Shown here piece by piece: positions 1-9,515 of a stretch of 64,000 bases of DNA; positions within the stretch are counted from its first letter, which is position 1, and every line of letters begins with the position of its first letter. The translations under genes and the position numbers were made by a program. The stretch is taken from positions 149,928,035 to 149,992,034 of the forward strand of contig OZ005648.1 of assembly GCA_963930645.1 (NCBI GenBank), written 5' to 3'. This DNA is from Salticus scenicus (lineage: Eukaryota; Arthropoda; Arachnida; Araneae; Salticidae). Under the pieces are notes generated by a model. The model was given only the letters and a program-made list of their open reading frames with translations. It searched no databases and was not told the origin of the DNA.

Positions 1-640
1 TAAATTCCAAGTTTCATTACAAATGGAATATGATAATTAATAAAATTCTCCCAAAAAATAAAATGGATCTTTCAAAATTCAAATTAGAAGTAGTAGAAGT
101 TTTAGTAGCATCTCCATCTTCTAACAGAAGCTTTATAAAGTGATGATGAAAATGAGTATGTTGTAATTCCTCCGGTAAAAGTTCCAAATATTATAACCCA
201 CCTGACAGAAACCATTCCAGGATAAAAGATACGATATGCTTGGACATTTCGAGGCCTCAGAAATGCAGTTTTGGAAATTGAGAAAGTTGTTCAAAAACAC
301 AGTGGGAAAAATGCAACGTGTACTTATGTTTATCAAAAACGAAAACCGTTTTAAAAATTTTCATATCAATAAATGAAATATAATGTATCAATGATTTCCT
401 TATTTGTGAGAATTTTAGTTCGATATAGTTTGTTTCTTCTGTCAATTTAGAGTCAGGAAATGTATAATTCTTAAAATTTTTAAGATGATGATTTCACAAG
501 AAAACCAACTTTCATGATCGTGCTGGTGCGGTTTTCACAGGAAAACCCAACTTGCGCGATCGTACGGGTACAGTTCAAGTCCAGAGGGAGAAAAAAAATA
601 ATAATTACTCTTTTCAGTGTTATTAAGGCCAGCATAGAGT
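1..640. other. Repeat-poor flank with faint coding relic
   Basis: No intact gene. On the + strand, one frame at 139-222 reads SDDENEYVVIPPVKVPNI and a few more residues before a stop. A second frame near 232-345 reads AWTFRGLRNAVLEIEKVV. The acidic stretch followed by a PP motif resembles the acidic N-terminal part of piggyBac-type transposases, but there is no start codon and the frame shifts, so this is at most a decayed fragment. Identity is a guess. Confidence 0.25.
492..574. repeat. 41-bp tandem duplication
   Basis: Two adjacent copies of a unit beginning TTCACA (493 and 534), sharing the AAAACC and CGATCGT blocks. It is more GC-rich than its surroundings. No function is apparent. Confidence 0.6.
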
Positions 641-649
641 TAAAAAAAA

Positions 650-715
650 ACTAGTATGTTGTGGCCACCACAAGACTTTCTTCTATATTTACCTATACAT
701 ATTCAATCAGTAACA

Positions 716-746
<31 letters not shown>

Positions 747-750
747 GTAC

Positions 751-781
<31 letters not shown>

Positions 782-1970
782 GTTAAAAGTGAAAAAAATT
801 GATAACTTTGTTTTAAATTATCACAGATTTATAGTTCAACCATTCGTTTTAAAGGTATTGACGAGACCTTTCGAAAGATACCCATCTTGAAAATTTATCC
901 CCCCCGGGGGGGTACTTCCACCCCAGGGGAGGAAGCGATGCCCCCCAATGCAGAATATTTTTTTCCTAGTTACATAATACTATTATCAATAATTCATATT
1001 AATTTTACAATCACAAGTTTAAAACAACTCTAATTATGCACATTTATACGAATTTTTGTCCTATGCTGCCATGTTAAAAATATAGATAAAATGCTATCAC
1101 AGCGCCACCTATTGAGCTATTGATCCCCAAACATAATCAGCACCAGTTTATGTCGGGGACCAAGTAAATACCAAGTTTGGTTAAATTTCGTTACAAAAAA
1201 AAAAAAAAAAAAATTGCGATATTTTTCTAAGTTTTTTTTTGTTAAAAGTTAAAAAAATCGATAACTTTGGTTTAAATTATCACAGATTTATTGTTCAACC
1301 ATTCGTTTTAAAGGTATTGACGAGATCTTTCGAAAGATACCCATCTTGAAACTTTGCCCCCCCGGGTGGGAACTTCCCCCCCCGGTGGGGGGGCAACCGA
1401 TGCCCCCACATGCACAAAAATTTTTTCCAAGTTAACTATTACTATTATCAACGAGACCTTTCGAAAGATACCCATCTTGAAAATTTACTTCCCCGGGGGG
1501 GGGGGGGATTTCCCCCCCGGGGGGGAACTGATGCCCCCCCATGCACAAAATTTTTTTCCTAGCTAACTACTACTATTATCAATAATTCATATTAATTTTA
1601 CAATCACAAGTGTAAAATAACTCTCTTTATGCCCATTTATACGGAATTTTGTCCTATTCTGCCATGTTAAAAATTTGCATAAAATGCGATCACAACGCCA
1701 CCTATTGAGCGATTGATCCCAAAATCTAATCAGCACCAGTTTATGTCAGGGTGCAACTAAATACCAAGTTTGGTTAAATTTCATTCATTGGTTCGTGAGA
1801 TACAGCGTCCACAAAAAAATGATACAGACAGACAGACAGACAGACAGACATTTTCTAAAAACTATTGATTCGTGTTCTCCACATCCCAAAACATGTAAAT
1901 CCATCAAAAAGTGGACTTCGAAAATTTTCGCGAATCCAATACTTTCTCTATATTACATATAGAAGAAAGT
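650..1970 (+). mobile_element. CTTTC element, copy A (full length, double body)
   Basis: Non-autonomous repeat of about 1.3 kb with no coding capacity. Its left end carries ACTTTCTTCTATAT (675-688) just inside a TGTGGCCACCACA palindrome. Its right end carries the inverse ATATAGAAGAAAGT (1957-1970), itself half of a terminal hairpin. The interior holds two diverged copies of one body (about 782-1194 and 1219-1850) separated by a poly-A run (1195-1213). Each body has a C-run/G-run palindrome, then CAGCGCCACCTATTGAGC-like and CAGCACCAGTTTATG blocks. A (GACA)n run lies at 1826-1852. The same architecture occurs in reverse at 37807-38998, and a single-body copy lies at 34490-37364. Class unknown; the inverted ends suggest a DNA transposon or foldback element. 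Confidence 0.75.
1325..1565. repeat. Local repeat of the G/C-palindrome segment
   Basis: Inside copy A the block CTTTCGAAAGATACCCATCT, followed by C-run/G-run arms and a GATGCCCCC block, occurs twice (about 1328 and 1458), as it also does in body 1 (about 867). The CCCCC/GGGGG arms vary in length at each occurrence, which suggests replication slippage or foldback instability. Confidence 0.7.
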
Positions 1971-2104
1971 AAAAAAAAAAACAGAAGAATGTAATGTTTT
2001 AAATTAAATATATTTCGTGTCTGAAATGGATATTGGAATTTATATTGCACTCAGACGAAAGTAATAATTACGCTTACTATTTTTATATAATTTCTTTAAT
2101 AGCA

Positions 2105-2182
2105 CCTGACAATTTCAACTATTTTACTCCAAGTCCGGTGTAAAATAGTGCCATGGCACGGGGTACTATGGATCATAGGTAA
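2105..2182. repeat. Fragment of the 'GGACC' repeat family
   Basis: Contains the perfect palindrome GTGCCATGGCAC (2148-2159) followed by GGGGTACTATGGATCA. This resembles the terminal sequence at 33218-33268 (GGGGTACAATGGATGA). The adjacent CCTGACAATTTCAACT also has a counterpart near 33388. Probably a scrap of the same DNA transposon family. The rest of 1985-2291 shows nothing else. Confidence 0.45.
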
Positions 2183-2286
2183 AATTGAAAAAGTGTATTG
2201 ATGTAGTGTGTTTTTTTAATAGTATTAAAAAAAGATTTAACAATAAAAAATTTAACAACACTGTTAGAAAAAATTATGATATTTTG

Positions 2287-2291
2287 AATAG
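2287..2291. other. Left target-site duplication of the BEL element
   Basis: AATAG, matched exactly by 8790-8794 on the other side. Five bases is the usual duplication for this class. Confidence 0.93.
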
Positions 2292-2781
2292 TGTTATAAC
2301 TGAGCCATTTTCAATTTCAGTGTATAAATTTGTTTATTATTTATCCTCTATTTTTTGTAAGTTCACGTGCTGAACAACATGTCAAAGGAAAAAAGAGTTA
2401 AATGAATTTAATGCTTTTAATTTTTATGTAAAATATGAGCGCGTGCTATCTTCAAAATTTGTTAAAATGTAAAGATTACGTGATGCGTGTGGCATCGATG
2501 GTTTTGTTTTTTTTGATTCAAGAAATAGAACAGAATAAAGTTGGCAACGATGTTAGTTGCATTTTTTCGTATAGTTTGAGTTCTTAATTTTAGTGAACTA
2601 CTTTTTACCGTAGGAATAATTTTCTTATGTTTAATGTTATAGGGAATTATTATATGAGCATAAAAGATGCTACTTTAATAATTTTAAAGTGTAAATAAGT
2701 AGTCTTGGCGTCCGCCTTTATACAGTTTAATTTAGTAAGAGAAAAGCTAGGAATTTGCGGTGCTTATTCCGTTGCTTTACA
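2292..2781 (+). repeat. 5' LTR of the BEL element
   Basis: 490 bp, starting TGTTATAACTGAG and ending GCTTTACA. It carries a TATAAAT string at 2323-2329, a GTAAGT that could act as a splice donor at 2357-2362, and an AATAAA at 2534-2539 that could be the polyadenylation signal. The U3/R/U5 limits cannot be fixed from sequence alone. Confidence 0.95.
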
Positions 2782-2790
2782 TAAAAATAC

Positions 2791-2810
2791 TGGCGTCCAT
2801 AGCGACAGGA
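2791..2810 (+). other. Primer-binding site
   Basis: TGGCGTCCATAGCGACAGGA begins nine bases after the 5' LTR. A leading TGG pairs with the CCA end of a tRNA, as expected for minus-strand priming. The pattern recalls the tRNA-Arg-type sites of some insect LTR elements, but I cannot assign the primer tRNA without a tRNA set. Confidence 0.7.
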
Positions 2811-2857
2811 CCGTTCAAGTGAAGTAAAATTATTTTGATTATATTAAGATTAAAAAG

Positions 2858-5800
2858 ATGTTTAAAACCGTTAAAGGGTTTAAAAAAGAAGATTTGAAGT
2901 GGGTAGCCGAAGAGATTGGAGAGACTTTGCCTTCGACGTTCACAATAGCAAGCTTAAAGGAGCTGATTTTAAATAGTAAAGAGTATGAAAAGGATCCTGA
3001 CTTTGTTCAGGATATCTTAGAAAATGCTATAGCGGAAAGAAAATTGAAAGAAGAAAAACAAGCATTGAAAGAAGAAAAACAAGAACAAGCTTTGAAAGAA
3101 GAAAAACAAGCTCTGAAAGAAGAAAAACAAGCTGAAAAAGAAAAAGAACTTGAGAAGTTAAAGCTAGAAAAAGAAGCTGAGGCATTAAAGCTGGAAAAAG
3201 AAGCAGAACTGGAGAAAGAGAAATTAAGATTGAATCATGATTTAGAATTGGCGAGAATACAATCATCTGGGCAAATTCAAACTGATGCTATTTTAAGTAA
3301 TTATGAAAATAGTACTATGAGACGAAAATTTACTTTACCTAAGCTGGAATTCAGGAAATTTGGCGGAGAAATTAAGGATTGGTTGCCTTTTTGGAGCCAA
3401 TTTGAACAAATCGATAAAGATGATGAAATTGCCCCAGAGGACAAGTTCCAGTATTTAGTACAAGCAACAATCGCTGGTTCACGCGCAAGAGAAGTTGTTG
3501 AAAGTTTCCCGCCAACTGGCGCCAATTATTCAAAGGCAGTGGAAAGTTTAAAGGCTCGTTTTGGCAGGGAAGATATTCTAGTAGAAGTGTATGTACGAGA
3601 GTTATTGAAATTGATAATATCTGTGCAAACAAAAGGTAGATTTGCATTAACTTCATTATATGATAAGCTTGAGTCATATTTACGGGCGCTAGAAACATTA
3701 GGTGTTACCACTGATAAATATGCCTCCATTCTATACCCTATGGTTGAGTCTTGTTTCCCAGCAGACTTTTTGAAGGCCTGGAATCGCTCGAATCTCTCTT
3801 CTTCTAATACGGATGCTAAAGGAAGGTTGAATAATCTGATGCATTTTTTGAAAACGGAAGTAGAAGGTGAAGAGAGAATATCTTTAGCTGTAGCGGGCTT
3901 CGGTTTGACAAAGCGTGAAGATAATAAATATTCTAAAAGGAAAAACAGTGCAAGTGCAGACTATATGCGAAATAAGATATCGACAGCTGCAGGTTTATTG
4001 ACAACGTCTTCTGCTTTAGATTTCAAAAGAGTATGCATTTTTTGCCAAGGCAAACATTTGAGCTCTGAATGCTTTTCAGCTCGAAAATTGAGTTTAACTG
4101 AGATACAAAAGATTGTAAAGGATAAAAATTGCTGCTTCGCTTGTTTGTTACCTAATCATACAGTGAAAAAATGTCGAGCAGTTTTAAGATGCATTATCTG
4201 TTCTAAGAAGCATGTGCCTTTGATGTGCGATTTGCGTGATTCTCAAGGTAAAACTGCACAAGAAAAGGTTGAAGAAAATTCAGTCAGCAGTGAAGTAAAC
4301 ATGGCAAATTTTAATAAGCAAAGTGCTAAAGTATTCCTTCAAACCTTAAAAGTGAAACTCATCTCCGAAAACAAGCAAAAAACAGTTCGTTTATTGTTAG
4401 ATTCAGCATCCCAAAAATCTTATATTTTGAAAAGTATAGCAGAAGAGATGAATTATACTCCCATTCGTCAAGAAAAAATGATGCATTCATTGTTTGGCGG
4501 AGTTACAACAAAGGAATGCCAACATAATTGTTATAGAATAAAGGTTAAGGATATGAAGGAGAAGTTCACCTGTAATTTTGAAGTGATGGATCAAATTACT
4601 ATATGTGAAAACATTCAACCGGTCACTAATGGTCCGTGGATTAAAGAGTTGAAAGAATATGGAATCGAATTATCTGATGTAAGTCATTGCCGTGAAGTTA
4701 TCGAAATATTGATTGGGGCTGATATTATGGGAAAGATGTTAACTGGCAAAAGAAAAGTATTGACATCTGGTCTTGTTGCCATAGAAACATACCTTGGTTG
4801 GACATTGATGGGCAAAGCGCCTCACACCGAGGTCTCAACAGATAATTTAGCAATGATGGTGACGTCTTTGTTCGTAAATGAAGCTGATATCTCAAACTTA
4901 TGGAGATTGGACTTGATCGGAATAACAGATACTATAGAAAAGAAATCTAAAAATGAGATTGACCGTCAAACGAAGGAACATTTCTTAGAGACAGTAAAAA
5001 TTAACAAGGATGGTCGTTACGAAATTTGTCTTCCTTGGGCTGACGACACATCTGCATTACCAGATAACTTGAGTTTGGCTGTAAGGCGTTTGGAAAGTAC
5101 AACTTCTAAGTTATTATCTAAGAACATGTACGGAAAATATGAAAATATATTTATGGACTGGTTAAATGAGGGGATCATAGAAGAAGTTCCTGCTACCAAA
5201 GTGAACTCTTATGGTAATTATTTACCTCATCACCCAGTTATTAAAGAGACCAGTACTACAACACCTATCCGTCCGGTTTTCGACGCTTCAGCAAAGTTGA
5301 CTAACCATCCATCTTTAAATCAGTGTCTGCAGTGTGGCCCAAATTTGATTGAGCTTATCCCAGATATTCTTCTACGTTTCAGAGAAAGAAAATTTGGTGT
5401 AACCGCTGATATTAGAAAAGCGTTTCTTCAAATTAGCATTTGTGAAAAGGATAGAGATTTCCTACGATTTCTATGGTGGAAAGATCTAAAAGAGAAGAAA
5501 CTTAAAGTATTTAGGCATGCACGAGTCGTTTTCGGTGTAAAGTGTAGCCCTTTTCTTTTATCATCAGTAATTGAATATCACATCAAAAATAGTGCAAGTT
5601 TTGAGGAAAATTTCAAGCAAAGGCTTTTGCATAGTTTCTATGTAGACAATGTCGCCACTAGTGTGCACAGTGAAGAAGATCTAAAGAAATTTATCTCGGA
5701 CTCAAAGAAAATAATGGCAAATGGTGGTTTTGATTTAAGACAGTGGGAATACACTGGTGACCACGATGAAACGTCGAACCAGAAGGAAACTCAAGTATTG

Positions 5801-8242
5801 GGTCTGATTTGGGATAAGGTTTCCGATACATTAAAGGTCAACATGAAATGGCTAAACGATTTCAACACAGAAAGGCTTACCAAGCGAAGTATGTTATCGG
5901 CAGTTCATAAAATTTTTGATCCTTTTGGTTTTACTGCTCCGGTGATGCTTTATCCTAAATTGATGTTACAGAAAGCTTGGAAATTAGGAATTAATTGGGA
6001 TGACGAAATAACTGGTGAATTACAAAAAGAATTCCTATTATGGTTCCAAGAACTTAAATATTTAAACGATGTTAAGATACCAAGACATATCCAGATCACT
6101 CCAGAAAACTTACATGCATGCACAATTCATACTTTCGTTGATGGAAGTAAAGATGCTTACGCAGCAGTAGTATTCTTGAGGATAGAAAAGGAAGATCAAG
6201 GGGAAATAATTCTGCTTGCTGCCAAGTCCCGAGTTGCGCCTTTAAAGAATACGACTGTACCAAGGATGGAGCTATTAGCAGCTACTATTGGCGCTCGTTT
6301 GGCGAAAACTGTTGTGGATGCTTTGGGTTGGCAGGAAATGAAGAGATATTACTGGAGCGATTCCTCAACAGTGCTAGCTTGGATATCAAGAAATGAGAGC
6401 TGGTCTGTGTTTGTCAGAAATCGGGTCCAAGAGATTCAGAAATTAAGCAGTCCTTCATCATGGAAACATATACCAAGTGAGAAGAATCCAGCAGACTTGC
6501 CGTCTAGAGGCTGTAAGGCTAAGCAATTAGCTTCAATCAGATGGTGGGAGGGCCCACATTGGATGAAAGATTCAGCAGAATTTAGAAACCACATGAACAC
6601 TTCCGATGAAGATTGGAATGAGGAAGAAATTCAGAAAGAAAGGTCAAAGTCTACTTGTATGTTGACGAAACCTAAATTTCCATCCAACAATAACTGGTAT
6701 TACCGCTACTTTTCAAGTTATGAAAAAATCATACGTTTAGTTGCTTGGATTCTTCGCTTTAAGCATAATTGTTTAAATCCTGATAAGAAGAGTAAAGGCG
6801 AATTGACGGCTACTGAATTTCGGGAAGCTGAGATAAAAACTCTACGTATGGTTCAAAAAGAATCTTTCTCTTCGGAAAGTGATGAAAGATTGAAGACATT
6901 ACAAACCTGTAAGGATGAGCAAGATGTCATTCGTTTGAAAACTAAAATAACTTACAGGAAAGATAGTGAAGATTTTCTCCATCCCATAATTCTCCCTTCA
7001 AAGCATGAAGTTGTTAAGCGACTTATTTTTTATATTCATGTAAAGAACTGTCATGCGGGGTTACAAATCCTCTTAAATTTGCTTAGAGAAAGGTATTGGA
7101 TCCTCAACGGAAGAAAGAGTGTAAAGCTTGTGTTAGCCAGCTGTGTGATTTGTAAAAGGTTTAATTCAAGGGCTTTATGGACATCTAGTGCTCCTCTACC
7201 TGAAAACAGAGTAAAAGATTCTGCCGTATTTCAAATTACAGGCATAGATATGGCTGGTCCTTTGTATCTTAAGAACGATAAGAAGAGTTGGATTTTGATT
7301 TTCACATGTGCTATATATAGAGCTGTTCATCTAGAGCTAGTGACCTCTGCTTCCACAGATGCATTTTTGATGGGTTTGAGAAGATTTGTGGCTCGCAGAG
7401 GAAGATGCTCTGTTATCTACTGTGATAACGGAACAAATTTTGTTGGCGCAGCTAATTTATTGAGAAGCTTAGATTGGCAATGTATACAAAAATATGGGTC
7501 TGTCAACTCCATAGACTGGAAGTTTAACCCGCCAACGGCGGCGTGGTGGGGTGGCTTCTGGGAGAGGCTGATTAGGGTAATAAAAGATCTTCTTAAAAGA
7601 GTCTTAGGACGCGCCTGTCTTACGTACGAAGAAATGACAACTCTTTTAGCTGATGTTGAAAGTGTAGTGAATTCAAGGCCTCTAACATACCTTTCTGATG
7701 ATGCGACTGTAAAGCCTATCTCCCCATCTATGTTTCTTCAAGATGTTCACGAAATTCAGCTTCCAGATGTTGATGCAGTTGAACAAAATTCTCTATCAAA
7801 GAGGCTCAGATACAGGCAGTCCCTACTCAGAGCTTTGAGAGATCGATTCCGATCCGAATATTTGGGTGCTCTCATACAGCGAGCAAATAGAAAACAGCCA
7901 GAAAAGGGTATCGCTGTCGGAGATATTGTGTTAATTGGATCTGACAACAAGAAACGAATCCACTGGCCACTAGGCCGTATCACAGAACTTATGCCTGGCA
8001 AAGATAAGAAAGTTCGACTTGTAAAGGTTCAAACTTCGCAACATGAACTGTTACGACCTATTCAAAGATTATATCCTTTAGAAGTAACATCATCAAATAA
8101 TAGTTCAAAACTGAAAGAAGCATACCATTCAAAGGAAACCTCTGCTCAAACTGTTAAACCCGTTGTAACTTCAGAAGAGGAACCAGTCAGATATAGCAAA
8201 GCGGGAAGGAGAATTAAAGTCCCTGAAAGACTAATGTATTGA
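2858..8242 (+). CDS. BEL/Pao Gag-Pol polyprotein
   Basis: 1794-residue frame from ATG at 2858 to TGA after residue 1794, unbroken. Order of parts: a short N-terminal helical segment; a K/E-rich coiled coil with repeated LKEEKQA units (about 60-145); a DUF1759 Gag-like domain (about 155-310); three zinc knuckles (C393/C396/H400/C405, C426/C429/H434/C439, C445/C448/H452/C457); an A17-type aspartic protease with LLLDSAS (D515); reverse transcriptase with TADIRKAF (D851) and FYVDN (928-931); RNase H with D1095, E1138, D1168 and D1213; an integrase zinc finger (paired His, then CVIC); a DDE core D1464-D1523-E1569; and a C-terminal DUF5641-like domain. It would assemble particles, copy the RNA and insert the cDNA. 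Odd points are YVDN where YVDD is usual and DSAS where DSG or DTG is usual. Single-frame gag-pol is common in this family. Confidence 0.96.
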   Translation: MFKTVKGFKKEDLKWVAEEIGETLPSTFTIASLKELILNSKEYEKDPDFVQDILENAIAERKLKEEKQALKEEKQEQALKEEKQALKEEKQAEKEKELEKLKLEKEAEALKLEKEAELEKEKLRLNHDLELARIQSSGQIQTDAILSNYENSTMRRKFTLPKLEFRKFGGEIKDWLPFWSQFEQIDKDDEIAPEDKFQYLVQATIAGSRAREVVESFPPTGANYSKAVESLKARFGREDILVEVYVRELLKLIISVQTKGRFALTSLYDKLESYLRALETLGVTTDKYASILYPMVESCFPADFLKAWNRSNLSSSNTDAKGRLNNLMHFLKTEVEGEERISLAVAGFGLTKREDNKYSKRKNSASADYMRNKISTAAGLLTTSSALDFKRVCIFCQGKHLSSECFSARKLSLTEIQKIVKDKNCCFACLLPNHTVKKCRAVLRCIICSKKHVPLMCDLRDSQGKTAQEKVEENSVSSEVNMANFNKQSAKVFLQTLKVKLISENKQKTVRLLLDSASQKSYILKSIAEEMNYTPIRQEKMMHSLFGGVTTKECQHNCYRIKVKDMKEKFTCNFEVMDQITICENIQPVTNGPWIKELKEYGIELSDVSHCREVIEILIGADIMGKMLTGKRKVLTSGLVAIETYLGWTLMGKAPHTEVSTDNLAMMVTSLFVNEADISNLWRLDLIGITDTIEKKSKNEIDRQTKEHFLETVKINKDGRYEICLPWADDTSALPDNLSLAVRRLESTTSKLLSKNMYGKYENIFMDWLNEGIIEEVPATKVNSYGNYLPHHPVIKETSTTTPIRPVFDASAKLTNHPSLNQCLQCGPNLIELIPDILLRFRERKFGVTADIRKAFLQISICEKDRDFLRFLWWKDLKEKKLKVFRHARVVFGVKCSPFLLSSVIEYHIKNSASFEENFKQRLLHSFYVDNVATSVHSEEDLKKFISDSKKIMANGGFDLRQWEYTGDHDETSNQKETQVLGLIWDKVSDTLKVNMKWLNDFNTERLTKRSMLSAVHKIFDPFGFTAPVMLYPKLMLQKAWKLGINWDDEITGELQKEFLLWFQELKYLNDVKIPRHIQITPENLHACTIHTFVDGSKDAYAAVVFLRIEKEDQGEIILLAAKSRVAPLKNTTVPRMELLAATIGARLAKTVVDALGWQEMKRYYWSDSSTVLAWISRNESWSVFVRNRVQEIQKLSSPSSWKHIPSEKNPADLPSRGCKAKQLASIRWWEGPHWMKDSAEFRNHMNTSDEDWNEEEIQKERSKSTCMLTKPKFPSNNNWYYRYFSSYEKIIRLVAWILRFKHNCLNPDKKSKGELTATEFREAEIKTLRMVQKESFSSESDERLKTLQTCKDEQDVIRLKTKITYRKDSEDFLHPIILPSKHEVVKRLIFYIHVKNCHAGLQILLNLLRERYWILNGRKSVKLVLASCVICKRFNSRALWTSSAPLPENRVKDSAVFQITGIDMAGPLYLKNDKKSWILIFTCAIYRAVHLELVTSASTDAFLMGLRRFVARRGRCSVIYCDNGTNFVGAANLLRSLDWQCIQKYGSVNSIDWKFNPPTAAWWGGFWERLIRVIKDLLKRVLGRACLTYEEMTTLLADVESVVNSRPLTYLSDDATVKPISPSMFLQDVHEIQLPDVDAVEQNSLSKRLRYRQSLLRALRDRFRSEYLGALIQRANRKQPEKGIAVGDIVLIGSDNKKRIHWPLGRITELMPGKDKKVRLVKVQTSQHELLRPIQRLYPLEVTSSNNSSKLKEAYHSKETSAQTVKPVVTSEEEPVRYSKAGRRIKVPERLMY

Positions 8243-8285
8243 GAACTACACCTGCAACATTTGGTTTTGATTATAACCTATAATC

Positions 8286-8299
8286 AAAAGGTGGGAGGA
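8286..8299 (+). other. Polypurine tract
   Basis: AAAAGGTGGGAGGA directly abuts the 3' LTR. Except for one T it is purine throughout, the expected primer for plus-strand DNA synthesis. Confidence 0.88.
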
Positions 8300-8789
8300 T
8301 GTTATAACTGAGCCATTTTCAATTTCAGTGTATAAATTTGTTTATTATTTATCCTCTATTTTTTGTAAGTTCACGTGCTGAACAACATGTCAAAGGAAAA
8401 AAGAGTTAAATGAATTTAATGCTTTTAATTTTTATGTAAAATATGAGCGCGTGCTATCTTCAAAATTTGTTAAAATGTAAAGATTACGTGATGCGTGTGG
8501 CATCGATGGTTTTGTTTTTTTTGATTCAAGAAATAGAACAGAATAAAGTTGGCAACGATGTTAGTTGCATTTTTTCGTATAGTTTGAGTTCTTAATTTTA
8601 GTGAACTACTTTTTACCGTAGGAATAATTTTCTTATGTTTAATGTTATAGGGAATTATTATATGAGCATAAAAGATGCTACTTTAATAATTTTAAAGTGT
8701 AAATAAGTAGTCTTGGCGTCCGCCTTTATACAGTTTAATTTAGTAAGAGAAAAGCTAGGAATTTGCGGTGCTTATTCCGTTGCTTTACA
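8300..8789 (+). repeat. 3' LTR of the BEL element
   Basis: Matches the 5' LTR over its full 490 bp by eye, with the AATAAA repeated at 8542-8547. The copy AATAG follows at 8790-8794. Confidence 0.95.
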
Positions 8790-8794
8790 AATAG

Positions 8795-9100
8795 GTTTTC
8801 TTTACATGAATCTCCGAAAAACAGATTCCTAGTCATTTATTCCTGTGATTCCCCCCCCCCCCAAAAAAAAAAAAAAAAAAAAAAAAAGACCAAAATGTAT
8901 TTATACACTTTTAGTTCATTAGTATTAAAATTAGCATCATACTGTGAAACCTCATTACTGTATTCTTTGAAACTATAAACAGACATATTCTTAGAAACAA
9001 ACCTTTTAATACATATTTTTGCTTTGAAACATAATGTAGGACTTCCATTTTCTTTTCTTTTTTAAGTTTTTTTTTTTTTTTTTTTTTCTTTTGGCTTCTT
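8795..9100. other. Non-coding flank
   Basis: AT-rich with a C-run/A-run at 8850-8887 and a poly-T at 9068-9088. Nothing else seen. Confidence 0.6.
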
Positions 9101-9105
9101 AAATA

Positions 9106-9515
9106 AATCTTGCAATCGATTTTTAACTAACTTCCCGACTAGCTAGACATTTGAAACTTTCAGGATAGCTCAGAACACGGTGACAATACATTTTTTTAAC
9201 ACTTTTATTAAACTGTTTCTGGTCCCTACTGCCTTAGGCAGCGTTTGTATGATTCAGTAGAATTTTTTTTTTAAAACTAACTTCTCGACTAGCTAGACAT
9301 ATTAAACTTTCAGAATAGTTCAGAACACGGTAAAAATGCCTTTTTTTTTTAAATACTTTTAGCCAACTCTTTCGGGTCCTTGCTGTCTTCAACAGCGTTG
9401 CCAGTACAAAGCTTGCAATCGATTTTTAACTAACTTCCCGATTAGCTAGACATTTGAAACTTTCAGAATAGTTCAGAATACGGTGAAAATGCATTTTTTA
9501 AATAATGCATTAATA
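9106..9515. repeat. 152-bp tandem repeat, about 2.7 copies
   Basis: The block AACTAACTTCCCGACTAGCT recurs at about 9124, 9276 and 9428, each followed by GACAT, CTTTCAG and a TTCAGAA/CTCAGAA block. Copies 1 and 3 both begin with CTTGCAATCGATTTTT. Copies differ by scattered substitutions and by poly-T length, so the array is old. No function is apparent. Confidence 0.85.

Larger units (their letters stand above)
2292..8789 (+). mobile_element. Complete BEL/Pao LTR retrotransposon
   Basis: 6498-bp element bounded by two 490-bp LTRs that begin TG and end CA. They are flanked by the 5-bp target duplication AATAG (2287-2291 and 8790-8794). Between the LTRs lie a primer-binding site, one uninterrupted gag-pol frame and a purine-rich tract. 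The LTRs align at a constant 6008-bp offset without a difference I could find by eye, so insertion is recent. The domain order (Gag, protease, RT, RNase H, integrase) and the DUF1759/A17-type Gag and protease place it in BEL/Pao, a family restricted to animals. No envelope-like frame follows the integrase. Confidence 0.96.
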
